The notes: generated by a model not told the origin, from the sequence alone. A stretch of 64,000 nt of DNA from Corynebacterium cystitidis (GCF_900187295.1 NZ_LT906473.1:1860001-1924000); one strand, 5' to 3'. Counted from the first letter of the stretch, positions 36,353 to 46,746 are shown. Translations and numbers: made by a program.

Positions 36353-38230
36353 TTACGCAAGTAATCGTCGTAAAGCTCCTCTCGTTTCCTCGTCCGGAGA
36401 ATAGATCAAAGTTCCAATCATCCCGCGAGTCAGTAGAACCTTATAAATGTGGCGAAGAAGTCCATCGAATTCCTCATCAGAAATCTTCTTCGTGCTCCGA
36501 AAGTGAGGATCCTTATTATTTTGTCGCACTGAGACGAATTGGCCATCGCGCCACACCAAGTCTGGCCCAAGAATGACCCCGACCCAATCGAACTCGAAAC
36601 CCTGCGCGGTATACACGCAACCGACCTGACCAAAGCCACCTTCAGCGGTAGCCCACAGGGCTGAGGGCGGTGCGTCTCCCAAGCGACGATCCTCTCTCGA
36701 ATTCCAGGGACGTTTCCAATCGCCGATCTGCACATCGGGATATAGGGTCTTGTTCTTCCTGTCAGCATCGGACCATGGCCAGCAGAAGCCAGCTACCATT
36801 CGTGCAGAGTAGCCTTCATTGAGCTTGTCACGGAGTTGAGATTCCAACGTCCAAGGTGAATCAACTACCTCGACGATGAAGTCGTCGTTCGCCGGTAGCA
36901 CTGCAGACCTCGGGTCAGCGTCGGCGAGTCCGAGAATCTGCTCTGCCCAATCAATGTAGGCTTGCGAACCGCCACACCGGAACTGCTCCCCTAGCTCCAC
37001 CACAACGGTGTCCAAGCCTTTGCTATCGGCGTAACTCTGAATTTCTTCGACAGACCCCATTTCCCCCTGGCGTACGACCTGGTTTTGGTCAAGCAAAAAG
37101 ACTGGAACGCGAGCTACCGAAACAAGCTCATCAATTTGTCGACGATCGCTACGCAGATCCGCCCGTGTGAAACGATGGTTGGAAGATTCGCGAATGCGGT
37201 GCGCCTCGTCCGCAACAAGAACATCCACGCTGCTAGGCTCTGCCTGCGTGAAGTTGTTAAAATATTTGAATAAGCTTTGTACCGACTTGCTGCGGTGGCC
37301 TGCGACCTTACGCAAGGTTTGAGTGAAGGACCTCGACCCAGTGGCATGCAGAACACCATGGCCCTCGCGAGCAAGCTCTCCGAGCAGGCTGAGCGCAATG
37401 ACAGATTTCCCTGTTCCCGGTCCACCTGAAACGATGACGATCCTCTTCTGATTCGAATGGGCAGCCCTATGCACCTCATGGTGCACTAAATCGACGGCAG
37501 CTTGCTGATTGTCTAGAAGCGTGAACTGTTCGCGCCTGCGAACCTCATCGGCAGCAACCGTCATGAGCTTCTGCGCAGGCTTCACACTCGATCCCAATAA
37601 CAAATCAGCCGTGCCTGTGCTTCTCTGTGGACTCAGCTTTTCACGCAGAAAATCTCTTAATTCCCTGCGGCTACTTCCAAGAAAAATCCTGGAATTCGAT
37701 TCGAAATCAGGGGCCAAGATCTCCTCGACGTCATTCTGATTAAGAACGTTGTGAAGGTACGCAACCCCGGAAACCCAAGCGTCGCGACCTTCGAGCACTC
37801 CCAGGAAATTCAACAGATACTCACGGTAACCATCGACTTGTCTCAGTGGGTGGGTGCGCGGCGTAGGTAATCCAGGAACAAGTACAAGGTTAGGATCCTC
37901 CTCAAAAAGAGAAGCTTGAGACCACTGCTTCAATTCAAGAATAACGAATGAAGGATCACCAGTATCCGGGTTACTCCCAGCCAGCACAAGATCTGCCCGA
38001 TGAGAAGTCAGTGGCAGCGAGTATTCCAAGAGCACGTCAACGTTTTCTAGACCTGCTGCTTTGATATCTGCCGCAATTAACGGAATGCTACTTGCCCACG
38101 ATCGTTGTTCAGATTCTCCTGCAACATAGTGGAGATCATTAGCCATCTGCCGAACCATTTTAGTTACCAAGGAGTCTGCATCCACGCAAGAAGAGAACAG
38201 TTCATCGCCTGTCATCCTCAAAAGAGTCAC
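36353..38230 (-). CDS. PD-(D/E)XK-like nuclease-DUF2075 helicase fusion
   Basis: 625 aa. GTG 38230 has GGAGG six bases upstream. The N-terminus (residues 60-105) carries a PD-(D/E)XK pattern: Asp80 in HRADLVLAG and Glu99-Leu-Lys101 in FVILELKQWS. The DUF2075 helicase follows: Walker A GGPGTGKS at 269-276, DEAH at 342-345, EQFRCGGSQAYIDW, and QGFEFDWVGVILGPDLVWRDG. The order nuclease then helicase matches the downstream gene but with a different nuclease fold. The two are in the same orientation and probably one transcript. The likely job is cleavage or processing of DNA coupled to ATP use. Confidence 0.85.
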   Translation of the reverse strand: MTLLRMTGDELFSSCVDADSLVTKMVRQMANDLHYVAGESEQRSWASSIPLIAADIKAAGLENVDVLLEYSLPLTSHRADLVLAGSNPDTGDPSFVILELKQWSQASLFEEDPNLVLVPGLPTPRTHPLRQVDGYREYLLNFLGVLEGRDAWVSGVAYLHNVLNQNDVEEILAPDFESNSRIFLGSSRRELRDFLREKLSPQRSTGTADLLLGSSVKPAQKLMTVAADEVRRREQFTLLDNQQAAVDLVHHEVHRAAHSNQKRIVIVSGGPGTGKSVIALSLLGELAREGHGVLHATGSRSFTQTLRKVAGHRSKSVQSLFKYFNNFTQAEPSSVDVLVADEAHRIRESSNHRFTRADLRSDRRQIDELVSVARVPVFLLDQNQVVRQGEMGSVEEIQSYADSKGLDTVVVELGEQFRCGGSQAYIDWAEQILGLADADPRSAVLPANDDFIVEVVDSPWTLESQLRDKLNEGYSARMVAGFCWPWSDADRKNKTLYPDVQIGDWKRPWNSREDRRLGDAPPSALWATAEGGFGQVGCVYTAQGFEFDWVGVILGPDLVWRDGQFVSVRQNNKDPHFRSTKKISDEEFDGLLRHIYKVLLTRGMIGTLIYSPDEETRGALRRLLA

Positions 38231-39071
38231 GCTCAGCCTCCAAGCACGAAAAATCGTGCGACGGGAGGCCTTTAGGACTGCCGTGTCGGGCGAGCTGCCT
38301 GTCGATGTCGCTAGTTTATGGATCAGAGACTAACACAGAATCGAAGCGTAGAGCCTAGCGCTAAAGGAGTGTTCGGTTAGCAATCAGACCTGACCTCTCC
38401 GCGAAATCCTTAGACGGATACATTGGCGATGCGCTCGACAGCAGGTCGACGTGGCGCCCGGAGATGTCGCTGGCCAGAGTCACTCAAGCGGCGAACGTGA
38501 TCACGCAGCTACTGGGAAATTAGGAGTTCATCCCCATGCGCAAGGCCATCCGATCGGGGCGCAACCCAGCGACTACCCCGAAACGTGGCGTGCCAAGCAC
38601 CGACGATGTAACCCACTGCGATCAAGGCTAGCTCTTCCAAGACGCTGAGTGAGGTGAGCGTGCTTTGAAAACCCACACTTACGGCTACACCTATCTGCTC
38701 CCCGCCACACGAGGGCATTGCCTCTTTAAACAGCGTCGGCTCTAACACCCTCAGCGAAATTCCGGAGAGAGCATCTGTCCTGCAGCTAGACAAGCTAATT
38801 AGACCGCTCGATAAGCATGTAGGATCCACCCGCCGCCAATCATTCTCGGCGCGACATCGAAAAACGTGGCAGATACAGAGAAGGCCCCTGATTGCATGCT
38901 TGGCCGATCTGCGCGTCACAGCAGAAGTGATGGGGAAAGTATTTTACTGCCCACACCTAGAAAACCATTGATCCACTTCTAAGCTACAACCAAATCTCCG
39001 GGCCCAGGCAAGATCAGAGAATCGCAATAGCTCACAGAAGCGACAGATCTGAAGCGACAGAACCCATGGGC
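38231..39071. other. Region without recognisable gene
   Basis: About 840 bases. A minus-strand open frame (38509-38919) contains VGYIVGAWHATFRGS, which is weakly alike to GGYFGRGWRAALRGG on the minus strand at 60.6 kb. Both may be leftovers of a related gene, but no intact reading is possible. Nothing else is called. Confidence 0.45.
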
Positions 39072-39083
39072 TAATCTAAAGCA
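39072..39083 (+). promoter_or_regulatory. -10 box for leaderless transcript
   Basis: TAATCT at 39072-39077 lies six bases before the ATG at 39084 with no ribosome site between, the arrangement of leaderless messages common in corynebacteria. Confidence 0.5.
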
Positions 39084-39467
39084 ATGACGCGCTCCAAAGA
39101 CTCCCGCCACACTGAAGAAACCAAAGAGACCCCTCCGCTGAACCTGCGGCTTACAGCACTGGTGGTGCTGCTGGTTGTTGGCGCCTGCTCGGTAGCCATC
39201 TGGGCGCAGCCGGAAGACACGTCAGTGATCACCAGTATCCTGCTGCTAGTGGCCCTGGGCCTACTGATCTGGTTTGTGTGGATGCCCATCTATAAAGGGT
39301 TTTTACCCTCAGCGCTACTCATGACAGGCGCGATGATTCTCTGGGCCGCCGGCGGCAGTAGTGCGGTGGCCGATGTCAGCGGCAACATGCTGGTAGGTTT
39401 CGGCATCATAACCCTCGGCCAGCGGCTGGGAGAAGCGGCAAGAATTCTTCCTTCCGCCTACCGATAA
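39084..39467 (+). CDS. Small membrane protein
   Basis: 127 aa with a charged N-terminus (TRSKDSRHTEETKE) and four hydrophobic segments (LTALVVLLVVGACSVAIWA, SILLLVALGLLIWFVW, ALLMTGAMILWAAGG, MLVGFGIITLGQRLGEA). No domain recognised. It lies in a short unit of its own and is probably translated from a leaderless transcript. Confidence 0.6.
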   Translation: MTRSKDSRHTEETKETPPLNLRLTALVVLLVVGACSVAIWAQPEDTSVITSILLLVALGLLIWFVWMPIYKGFLPSALLMTGAMILWAAGGSSAVADVSGNMLVGFGIITLGQRLGEAARILPSAYR

Positions 39468-39607
39468 AGCGCGGGTACCCCGTCCCGTGGATAAATCCAC
39501 TACTCTCGCATGTCAACCCCAAGCGGGTACCGTCTCACCGACTACTAAAGACCCTGGCCAACAGTGTGGCCTTTTCGCGTACCGGCTCTGGGTGTAGTCC
39601 TCCGCAC

Positions 39608-39770
39608 GAAGCAAAAGAATACATTGACATGCTGCGCTCTGGAGTGGCCGTTGATCTTGATGATCCAACCGTCACCAAAGAGGCTCAGCGCTGACACACC
39701 ATGCGGACGCTCTACCTTGTCGATAATTCAGCCCTATCACCACGATTAAATCGAAAGGTATTTCCTCCCT
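39608..39770 (+). pseudogene. VapBC remnant
   Basis: A VapB-like antitoxin end (EAKEYIDMLRSGVAVDLD to KEAQR, stop at 39692-39694) is followed after six bases by a PIN-toxin start, MRTLYLVDNSALSPRLNR. The toxin sequence then loses similarity (SSCRRQKPLRSSSS). The N-terminus of the antitoxin and most of the toxin are gone. Confidence 0.55.
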
Positions 39771-39814
39771 CGTCATGCCGCCGCCAAAAGCCACTTAGAT
39801 CGTCGTCAAGCGAA

Positions 39815-41203
39815 CTACTTGTGAGCAACGGTGTGGCCGGCTTCGCGCTCATTCGACGAGCTAGTCATGGAAGACACAACCTCACTAACGTGGATGTCGG
39901 CAACGGGGGCCTGCTCAGGATCGTCGAACAACGCATCACCCAAGATGTTGTACACGTAGTCTAGGTCCTTATCACCACGGCCGGACAGGTTGACCAGCAA
40001 GTTCAGCTTTTGGCCTTCAGCCTCGGCGACTTCGGCAAGCTTCAGCGCATAGGCCAACGCATGGGAAGACTCAAGCGCGGGGATGATGCCCTCATAGCGC
40101 GACAGCAACCGGAAAGCCTGCAAAGCGTCCTCATCGGTGACGGCAACATATTCGGCACGCCCGATCTCGCGCAGGTACGCGTGCTCCGGGCCCACACCTG
40201 GGTAATCCAGACCAGCAGACACAGAGAAGGACTCCGGCAAACGCTGCCCGTCCTGGCCAGTAACAACGTAAGACCGCGAACCGTGCAGCAAGCCAATCTT
40301 GCCATGGTTCAAGGCAGCACCATGTTTGTCGGTATCCAAGCCCTCCCCGGCCGGCTCCACACCAATTAGTTTCACCTCGGAGTTGCCTGATTGGTCCTCT
40401 AGATACTCAGCAAACGCACCGATCGCATTAGAGCCACCGCCGACAGCTGCAATCACGGCATCAGGAAGGCGGCCGGTATCTTCAAGCATCTGCTGGCGTG
40501 ATTCACGCGAAATCACCGCCTGGAACTGTTTTACCAACGTGGGAAACGGGTGCGGGCCACACGCCGAACCCAGTACATAGTGCGTGGTAGAAAGGTTATC
40601 TACCCAATCCTTTAACGCAATATCAATCGCATTAGACATGGATCCGCCGGCCTCATTAGTCACCGGCACCACGGTGGCGCCCATCAGGCGCATCCGACGC
40701 ACATTCGGCTGCTGTCGGGCCACATCCTGCGCCCCCATGTAGACCACGCACTCCATATCCATCAGCGCCGCCACCATCGCGGTAGCCGTGCCATGCTGGC
40801 CAGCGCCAGTCTCCGCGATCAGGCGATTTTTACCCAAACGCTTCGCCAACAAAGCCTGCGCCAACACCTGGTTCCCCTTGTGTGCGCCACCATGGGCGAG
40901 ATCCTCACGTTTCAAGAAAATCCGCGAACTGCCCACACGCGGCAAATTAGCGCACTCATAGACCGGGGTGGGTCGACCCAGGAACTTCGCTTGCAGGCGT
41001 GCCAGCTCAGCAAGGAATTCCCGGTCCTCGAGGGCTTCTACCAACGCCTTCTCCAACTCATCCAACACAGGAAACAACGGATCCGGCACATACTGGCCAC
41101 CAAAATCACCAAAGTAGGCAGGCAGCAAGGTCTCACGGTACTGGATCTCAATTGGTTCATCGGTAGTGGTATTGGGCTGATCACTCGGTAGGTTCACGCT
41201 CAT
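39815..41203 (-). CDS. trpB: Tryptophan synthase beta chain
   Basis: PLP enzyme that joins indole and serine to give tryptophan, partner of TrpA. ATG 41203 is preceded by AAAGG; upstream in-frame starts exist. Motifs of the TrpB1 type are present: HGGAHKGNQ with the PLP lysine, IAETGAGQHG, CGPHPFPTLVKQF, AAVGGGSNAIG and the C-terminal EGIIPALESSHALAYAL. The end carries about 40 extra residues (EAPVADIHV-like segment) after the usual terminus. The gene is not next to trpA or the rest of the trp operon, so it stands alone here. It may be a second trpB or a displaced gene. Confidence 0.93.
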   Translation of the reverse strand: MSVNLPSDQPNTTTDEPIEIQYRETLLPAYFGDFGGQYVPDPLFPVLDELEKALVEALEDREFLAELARLQAKFLGRPTPVYECANLPRVGSSRIFLKREDLAHGGAHKGNQVLAQALLAKRLGKNRLIAETGAGQHGTATAMVAALMDMECVVYMGAQDVARQQPNVRRMRLMGATVVPVTNEAGGSMSNAIDIALKDWVDNLSTTHYVLGSACGPHPFPTLVKQFQAVISRESRQQMLEDTGRLPDAVIAAVGGGSNAIGAFAEYLEDQSGNSEVKLIGVEPAGEGLDTDKHGAALNHGKIGLLHGSRSYVVTGQDGQRLPESFSVSAGLDYPGVGPEHAYLREIGRAEYVAVTDEDALQAFRLLSRYEGIIPALESSHALAYALKLAEVAEAEGQKLNLLVNLSGRGDKDLDYVYNILGDALFDDPEQAPVADIHVSEVVSSMTSSSNEREAGHTVAHK

Positions 41204-41381
41204 GGGACCTTTCATTACTCGCGGCGAAAAGCACTGCGACAGTGCTGGGAGATGACATGATTCTAACCGGTTAACGGCAAGGCTAGGTACACAACCACCT
41301 AGTTCAGTAGTCACTTTTTCAACTGTTACTCATGCTTTTGCTAGTGTTCTTTAATGGAAAAGGTTAAAGGAGAAAGCAATC

Positions 41382-43535
41382 ATGAGCATTACTGTTTGGG
41401 GAGTCCACAATGACCAGCCAAACATTGATCCCATCGCCGAACAGGGTGTTCGGATCAGTTACGACTTCGACGCCGATCTTACCCAGTTTCCCACCCCTGA
41501 CACACTGCGCCAGGAATATGACCGAAAATTCCCAGACAAAAGTAGTGGAACGAAAGCCCAGGAAATAGGGGTGCTCTACCGCTTTTCCCAGGTAGTGCAG
41601 GTAGGCGACCTTGTTGTCGTGCCGGAGCGCTCCGACTCCACAATCAGCATCGGCACAGTAAGTGGCACCTATCGGTATCTCAACAACGTGGCCTCCCATC
41701 CTCATTTTCTCCCAGTGAAGTGGAAGCACACGAAACTGCCAAGGTCAAGCTTTTCCCAATCCACGCTAAACACCCTGGGCTCCGCCCTCACATTATTCAA
41801 GGTGGACAATGGAAAAGAAGAGATCCTGGATATTTTCAACGGTGCAGATAGTGCTACGCGGCCCCCAGTATTTGATTGGATTGCCTTCTATGAGGAACTC
41901 GCTGACACGATTCTGACTTTCCGCGCTGACCGCAATGCGTTATTAGGCAAAATTGATGAGTGCGCACGTAAGTGTGGAACCCCAAGGCTGTTTGACTATC
42001 TCACTCCCAAGATTGATGCCCACGGAAGCGACGGGCGGCTGCGCGATATAGACCCGTTTACCGCCATGAGCCCGCTTAATCGCGAGATAACTACCAAAAA
42101 TCGATTGTCCATAGCGCAGGCATATAAGAAGGTGTTTCAGCTCCAGGCTCCGGCACCAACCGGATTTGATGGGCTCCCGTTGCTCACTAACTTGGCCTCA
42201 TGGTTCATGCATTTCTCCGGTGATGGGGCTGACAGCAATGTGGAGGCATTGTGGGATCTAGCAGCAGCCGCCATCGGGTTCGCCGAAGACGATTCTGCCG
42301 AAATGCAAGAACGGCTGGTTACAGCATTTGATGTAGCGCGACGCAACACTACGGTTCGGCTAACGATGGGGTTGTTTTATATCCGCCCGCAGACATTCTT
42401 GGCTTTTGACCAGCAGAACGTCAGATACTTACGTAATCACTTCCCTGCCCCACAGAATCTGGTGTTAAAAAACGCGTTAGTCGGTGATGAATACCTCGCT
42501 AACGTACAGGCAGTAGCTCAGTGGTTGAAGCAGGATCCGAATAGTCCATCGTCGATAGCTGAGATCTCGCATCAAGCGTACATTCTCAAACCGCCCACTA
42601 CTGGCATGGTCGAGGAGGACTCCACCGTCGACGATATTGATGCCTCCTACGATGTCAGCCAGATTGTAGAAGACGGATGCTTCCTGCCGGAGGAGAGCCT
42701 TGATGCCATGCTGCGCCGCTTGGAAGCAAAGAAGAATATCATCCTCCAGGGGCCACCGGGAACGGGAAAGACGTGGCTTGCTCGTCGTTTAGCGTGGGCA
42801 TTCATCGGAGAAAAAGACCCAGACTCTGTGCTCATCATGCAGTTCCACCCTTCGATGAGCTACGAGGACTTTGTGCGCGGCTACCGGCCCTCCTCGTCAG
42901 GCAGCTTGGAGCTTATCGACGGGCCGTTCCTCGCCTTTGCGAAGAAAGCGCTCGCCGATCCTGACAGGCGCTATGTGATCGTCATTGAGGAAATCAACCG
43001 GGGCAACCCCGCACAGATTTTCGGTGAGATACTCACACTGATGGAGAACACGAAGCGCTCGCAGGCGCACGCCATGCGACTGATTTATCCGCGTGACAAC
43101 GAGAGATTCTATCTTCCCCCCAACCTGCATATCATCGGCACGATGAACTTAGCTGACCGGTCCCTGGCCATGGTTGATATGGCGTTCAGGCGACGTTTCG
43201 CCTTTGAAAACCTTCAGCCACAGATAGGTGACCTATGGCTGGAGTACACCGTTCAGGAGGGCTACAACCGCGATGTGCTCAGCCAGTTCGCCGAAGCGCT
43301 TTGCCAACTAAACGAGGACATTGGGCAGGATTCGCTTTTGGGCCCACATTATCGCATTGGGCATAGCTATCTTGTACCACGTCGTAAGGCCAGCGAATCT
43401 GACTCTGCGGATGAAACTAAAGCGTGGTTGCGCGACGTTGTTACTACCGAGATCCTGCCCTTAGTCGAAGAATACTGGTTCGACCAGCCGCGGAAAGTCG
43501 CGGAGGTTAAAGCGTCACTGGAGAGTACGCTTTGA
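41382..43535 (+). CDS. mcrB: McrB-type GTPase subunit of a modification-dependent restriction system
   Basis: 717 aa. ATG 41382 with GGAG nine bases upstream. The N-terminal 400 residues start with an EVE-like or similar sensor part (SITVWGVHNDQPNIDPIAEQ) and are the expected place for recognising modified DNA. The AAA+ GTPase domain has Walker A GPPGTGKT at 457-464, Walker B region ending IEEINRGNPAQIFGEIL (Asn539-Arg-Gly), and sensor GTMNLADRSLA with RRRF. It hydrolyses GTP to move DNA toward McrC for cleavage. Its stop overlaps the McrC start by TTGA. Confidence 0.92.
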   Translation: MSITVWGVHNDQPNIDPIAEQGVRISYDFDADLTQFPTPDTLRQEYDRKFPDKSSGTKAQEIGVLYRFSQVVQVGDLVVVPERSDSTISIGTVSGTYRYLNNVASHPHFLPVKWKHTKLPRSSFSQSTLNTLGSALTLFKVDNGKEEILDIFNGADSATRPPVFDWIAFYEELADTILTFRADRNALLGKIDECARKCGTPRLFDYLTPKIDAHGSDGRLRDIDPFTAMSPLNREITTKNRLSIAQAYKKVFQLQAPAPTGFDGLPLLTNLASWFMHFSGDGADSNVEALWDLAAAAIGFAEDDSAEMQERLVTAFDVARRNTTVRLTMGLFYIRPQTFLAFDQQNVRYLRNHFPAPQNLVLKNALVGDEYLANVQAVAQWLKQDPNSPSSIAEISHQAYILKPPTTGMVEEDSTVDDIDASYDVSQIVEDGCFLPEESLDAMLRRLEAKKNIILQGPPGTGKTWLARRLAWAFIGEKDPDSVLIMQFHPSMSYEDFVRGYRPSSSGSLELIDGPFLAFAKKALADPDRRYVIVIEEINRGNPAQIFGEILTLMENTKRSQAHAMRLIYPRDNERFYLPPNLHIIGTMNLADRSLAMVDMAFRRRFAFENLQPQIGDLWLEYTVQEGYNRDVLSQFAEALCQLNEDIGQDSLLGPHYRIGHSYLVPRRKASESDSADETKAWLRDVVTTEILPLVEEYWFDQPRKVAEVKASLESTL

Positions 43536-44572
43536 CCACCTCGATCCCCGTCCGCAACCTATGGTTACTGCAGCTGCTTGCCTCCGATCTCTATCGGCAT
43601 AGCAACCTGGTTTCTTCAGGCCACGAGAAAGTGGGCGATGACGTAGTTTTCATCGTGTCGCGCATCCTATGTGATGCCCTAACAGGTCGGCTGGGAAACG
43701 GACTGAGCAGGCAGTTTCAACGACACACTGCTGATCTTAAACGTGTGAGAGGAAAAATCGATCTCTACACAACGTACCGTGACCAACTGCTTTCTAGGGG
43801 CACCGTTCGCTGCGAATTCGAAGCACTGACCACCGACACACCCACTAACCGGCTAGTGCGGTCAGCACTGATCCGCGCTAGTACTTTCCCCACGGCAGAT
43901 CCGCGCTGCACCAGGCTAGCGGACTACCTCGGTTCGCTCGGTATTCAGTCTCAGGTGCCGGACCGCCGAGTATCTGCAACGTTGCATCTGAACCGCAATA
44001 TGATTGTGGACCGCGACATGATTTTCGCAGCGCGCCTCCTCTACGATTTGGCGCTACCCGCGCCTGGCGGGGAGTCTGGCTACGCCCCCAGCCCGGACAT
44101 AGACGTCCATTTCCTCCGCTCATTATTCGAGAAAGCAGCTCTCGGTGCATACCGCAAAGCGCTGCCCACGTGGGACGTTATAGGTGGGCGACGGCTGAAA
44201 TGGGACCGGTCCGATTCCAACACCGAGGTCGACGCTTTCCTACCCGGGATGAAAACCGACATAATTCTGCGCCCTCCGGACACATCACCGATCATCGTGG
44301 ATACGAAGTTTAACAACATCTTCGCCGCCACCCAGTACCACGCCAAACGGCTGCGCTCCCAGTACATTTATCAAATCTACTCCTACGTGATGAGCCAACA
44401 GAACAACCCTGAGTTCGGGCCAACTACTCGTGGTGTCCTCCTCCACCCAGCGCACGGCCGCGAGATATGCGAGACCGTCACAATCCAGGGCCACCCGATT
44501 CGTTTCGCCACTATCAACCTGTGGGGCAACTACCGCGAAATTCTGGATGCTTTCATCCGGGCAGTCCACTAG
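43532..44572 (+). CDS. mcrC: McrC-type endonuclease subunit
   Basis: 346 aa from TTG 43532, which overlaps the McrB stop and has GGAG seven bases upstream. The first 120 residues (PVRNLWLLQLLASDLY, RHTADLKRVRGKIDLYTTY) match the McrC N-terminus. The C-terminal PD-(D/E)XK nuclease has Asp in MKTDIILRPP and the IIVDTKF motif. It joins McrB to cut methylated or otherwise modified DNA. No frameshift is seen. The pair is a type IV restriction system. Confidence 0.92.
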   Translation: MTTSIPVRNLWLLQLLASDLYRHSNLVSSGHEKVGDDVVFIVSRILCDALTGRLGNGLSRQFQRHTADLKRVRGKIDLYTTYRDQLLSRGTVRCEFEALTTDTPTNRLVRSALIRASTFPTADPRCTRLADYLGSLGIQSQVPDRRVSATLHLNRNMIVDRDMIFAARLLYDLALPAPGGESGYAPSPDIDVHFLRSLFEKAALGAYRKALPTWDVIGGRRLKWDRSDSNTEVDAFLPGMKTDIILRPPDTSPIIVDTKFNNIFAATQYHAKRLRSQYIYQIYSYVMSQQNNPEFGPTTRGVLLHPAHGREICETVTIQGHPIRFATINLWGNYREILDAFIRAVH

Positions 44573-44663
44573 ACAGCTTTGCATAGGGTGTTCGTTTGCA
44601 CCCGCACCGCAACCTGGCTGAGCAGCGCAGCCTGACCCCGCCTTGCGGCCTGGCTAAACCCTC

Positions 44664-44777
44664 TTAAAGCAGCAGTGCCTGAATCTCCGGAGGCACTTGC
44701 ACCAGACCTTACTGCACGGCGAATATCCCACCACCCATCACGGCAAAACTTAGCGCGATTAACACCGCACGAGCGCC
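44664..44777 (-). pseudogene. Surface-protein C-terminal tail, cut by IS21
   Basis: The minus strand reads ARAVLIALSFAVMGGGIFAVQ, a TAA, then GLVQVPPEIQALLL and a stop. This is the membrane end of the surface protein family also found at 29.1 kb. The IS21 element is inserted directly upstream of it; on its other side a fitting frame (VGGA) continues, so the gene was cut by the insertion. Confidence 0.6.
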
Positions 44778-44921
44778 TGTTCCGAACGGGGTTTTGAAGT
44801 GGTGTGGTGGGGTTCGTGAAGTGTGTTGGTGGGGTTTGTGAAGCGGGGTGTGGGGGTAGGTGTCAGTCTTTCTAGTACCGCATGACAATTCGGTTGTGCG
44901 GGTACTAGAAAGGAGTCAACG

Positions 44922-46744
44922 ATGGTTGACTATCGTTTGGTGATGCGTCTTGTTGTTGAGGGCAAGTCGTATCGTTTTATTTCTGCCTCAACGGGGGTTG
45001 CTTCGGCAACGGTATCGAAGGCGTCAAAGGCTGTACGTGAACTGGGGATCACGACGGTTGATCAGCTTGGTCAGGTCAGTGATGAGCAGATTGCGGGGGT
45101 TGTTGGTGATGGCCGGAAATCGGTGTCGGATCAGTATGTGCCGATTGATCTTGATCAGGTGCTTGCTCAGCGTACGGGACGTAAAAAGACGGCGTTGAAT
45201 GTGCTGTGGGCCAGGTATACCGATCAGCCGTTGGCTTAAGGGGTTGAAGTTTTATTCCTATGAGCGTTTCCGCCAGATCGTTGCTGGGGAAGTCGGTGCG
45301 CGAGGTCTTACAGCGAGGGTGATTCATTCGCCTGGGGTCAGTATGCAGGTTGATTGGGCTGGCACGAAGATGGTGCTGGTTGATCCGATCGTTGGTAAAC
45401 ACCAGAAAGTCAGTGTATTTGTGGCGTGTTTACCCTACTCGGGGATGATCTTTGCCACAGCGTGTGTCAATCAGCGGCAAGAGAACTGGCATGAGGCTCA
45501 CCGGCTAGCGTTTGAGTATTTCGGAGGGGTTACTGAAGTCGTGGTTTGCTGATAACGTGGCCACAGCCACCACGGTGATTGCTGGTTCTTCAGGAAAACG
45601 TCAGATCAACACCTCCTATGAGGATTTCCTGGCTCATTATGGCACAGCTGCTTATGCCACCGCCCCGGTATCACCGAAGCATAAAGCCAGTGTCGAAGCA
45701 GCAGTCAAGGTCGTGACCAACTGGGTCATCGGGGCACTGGCTGATCGGCAGTTCACACTGTTGGATGATCTCAATGCCGCGATCCTTACCCAGGTTGATG
45801 CGGTCAATAATCGGGTGCCGTTTCGTGATCAACAGGTCTGTCGCACAGAGATCTTTGAGGCTGAAGAACAACAGTTTCTTACCCCCTTGCCTGCCGAGCC
45901 GTATGTTCCTGTGCAGTGGCGTAAATCAAAAGTAGCCCCGAACTGGCATATCACGGTTGCTACCTGTCATTACTCAGTACCGTATACCTTGATCGGGTCA
46001 ACGGTTGATGTCCGTATCCGCGGTCAAGAACTAGCTGTGATGGTCGATGGTGAGGTTGTTGCCTGCCACCAGGTCCAACACAAACGCGGGGTGTATTCCA
46101 CTGACGCTGACCGGCATGGCCCTCCAGGACTAGAAATCCCAGGCAACCTCTGGACAAAAGACTACTTTCTGGCCCAAGCCAGAAGAGTTGGGCCGAATAC
46201 CCGTAACGCGATCGAAGCGTTATTTGCTGCCACAGTCATCACCGCCCAGGCGTACCAGCCAGCACGCAACATTCTGGGGCTGGGTAAAGGAGATAACAAA
46301 CCGATCCTGGAAGAAGCCTGCCGCAGACTGACCGCCGGCACATCAGCACGAGCAGTCTCCTACAACGCAGTCAAAACAATGATGGCCGCAATCCGTGCCG
46401 AGCAAGACCAACGCCGCACCACCCGACCATCATCACCACCTGACCCGCGTGGTGATCAACAACCCCCAACACACCCGCGCCGCAGCGGACTGATCGGTGG
46501 CAGTGAGCAATTCCGCTTGAACAAACTGACCAGTCAGCCCACAAACAACCAAGACAGTCTCACTGAACCGGCCGATGCTGATCATCCACACACCACAGCA
46601 CAAGACAATCAGGGTACAGACAGTAAAAGCCCAGATACTCAATCCCCAAGCCTTGATACCACAGACCGTGATGCCACAGACTCTGATGTCACAGACTCTG
46701 ATGTCACAAAAGACTCCGACGATGAAAAGAAAGCAGGACACTAA
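44922..46744 (+). pseudogene. istA: IS21 transposase IstA, two frameshifts
   Basis: ATG 44922 with AAAGGAG. The first frame gives an HTH (SYRFISASTGVASATVSK) and ends at 45239 after DQPLA. The next frame picks up GLKFYSYERFRQIVAGEV and the first catalytic Asp in SMQVDWAGTK, then ends in EVVVC at about 45551. The third frame carries ADNVATATTVIAG (second Asp), the catalytic Glu in HKASVEAAVKVV and a C-terminus of about 350 residues with a Thr/Asp-rich end. At both breaks one extra T explains the shift (GGCTTAAGG and GGTTTGCTG). Without those two bases the protein would be complete. Confidence 0.85.
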
Positions 46745-46746
46745 CC

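Noticed and set aside
38509-38919. Minus-strand 136-codon frame
   Set aside because: Only a 15-residue stretch looks protein-like and resembles another fragment at 60.6 kb; the rest is inconsistent.
39815-41203. TrpB2-type assignment
   Set aside because: The HGGAHKGNQ and IAETGAGQHG motifs and the EGIIPALESSHALA end match the TrpB1 type.
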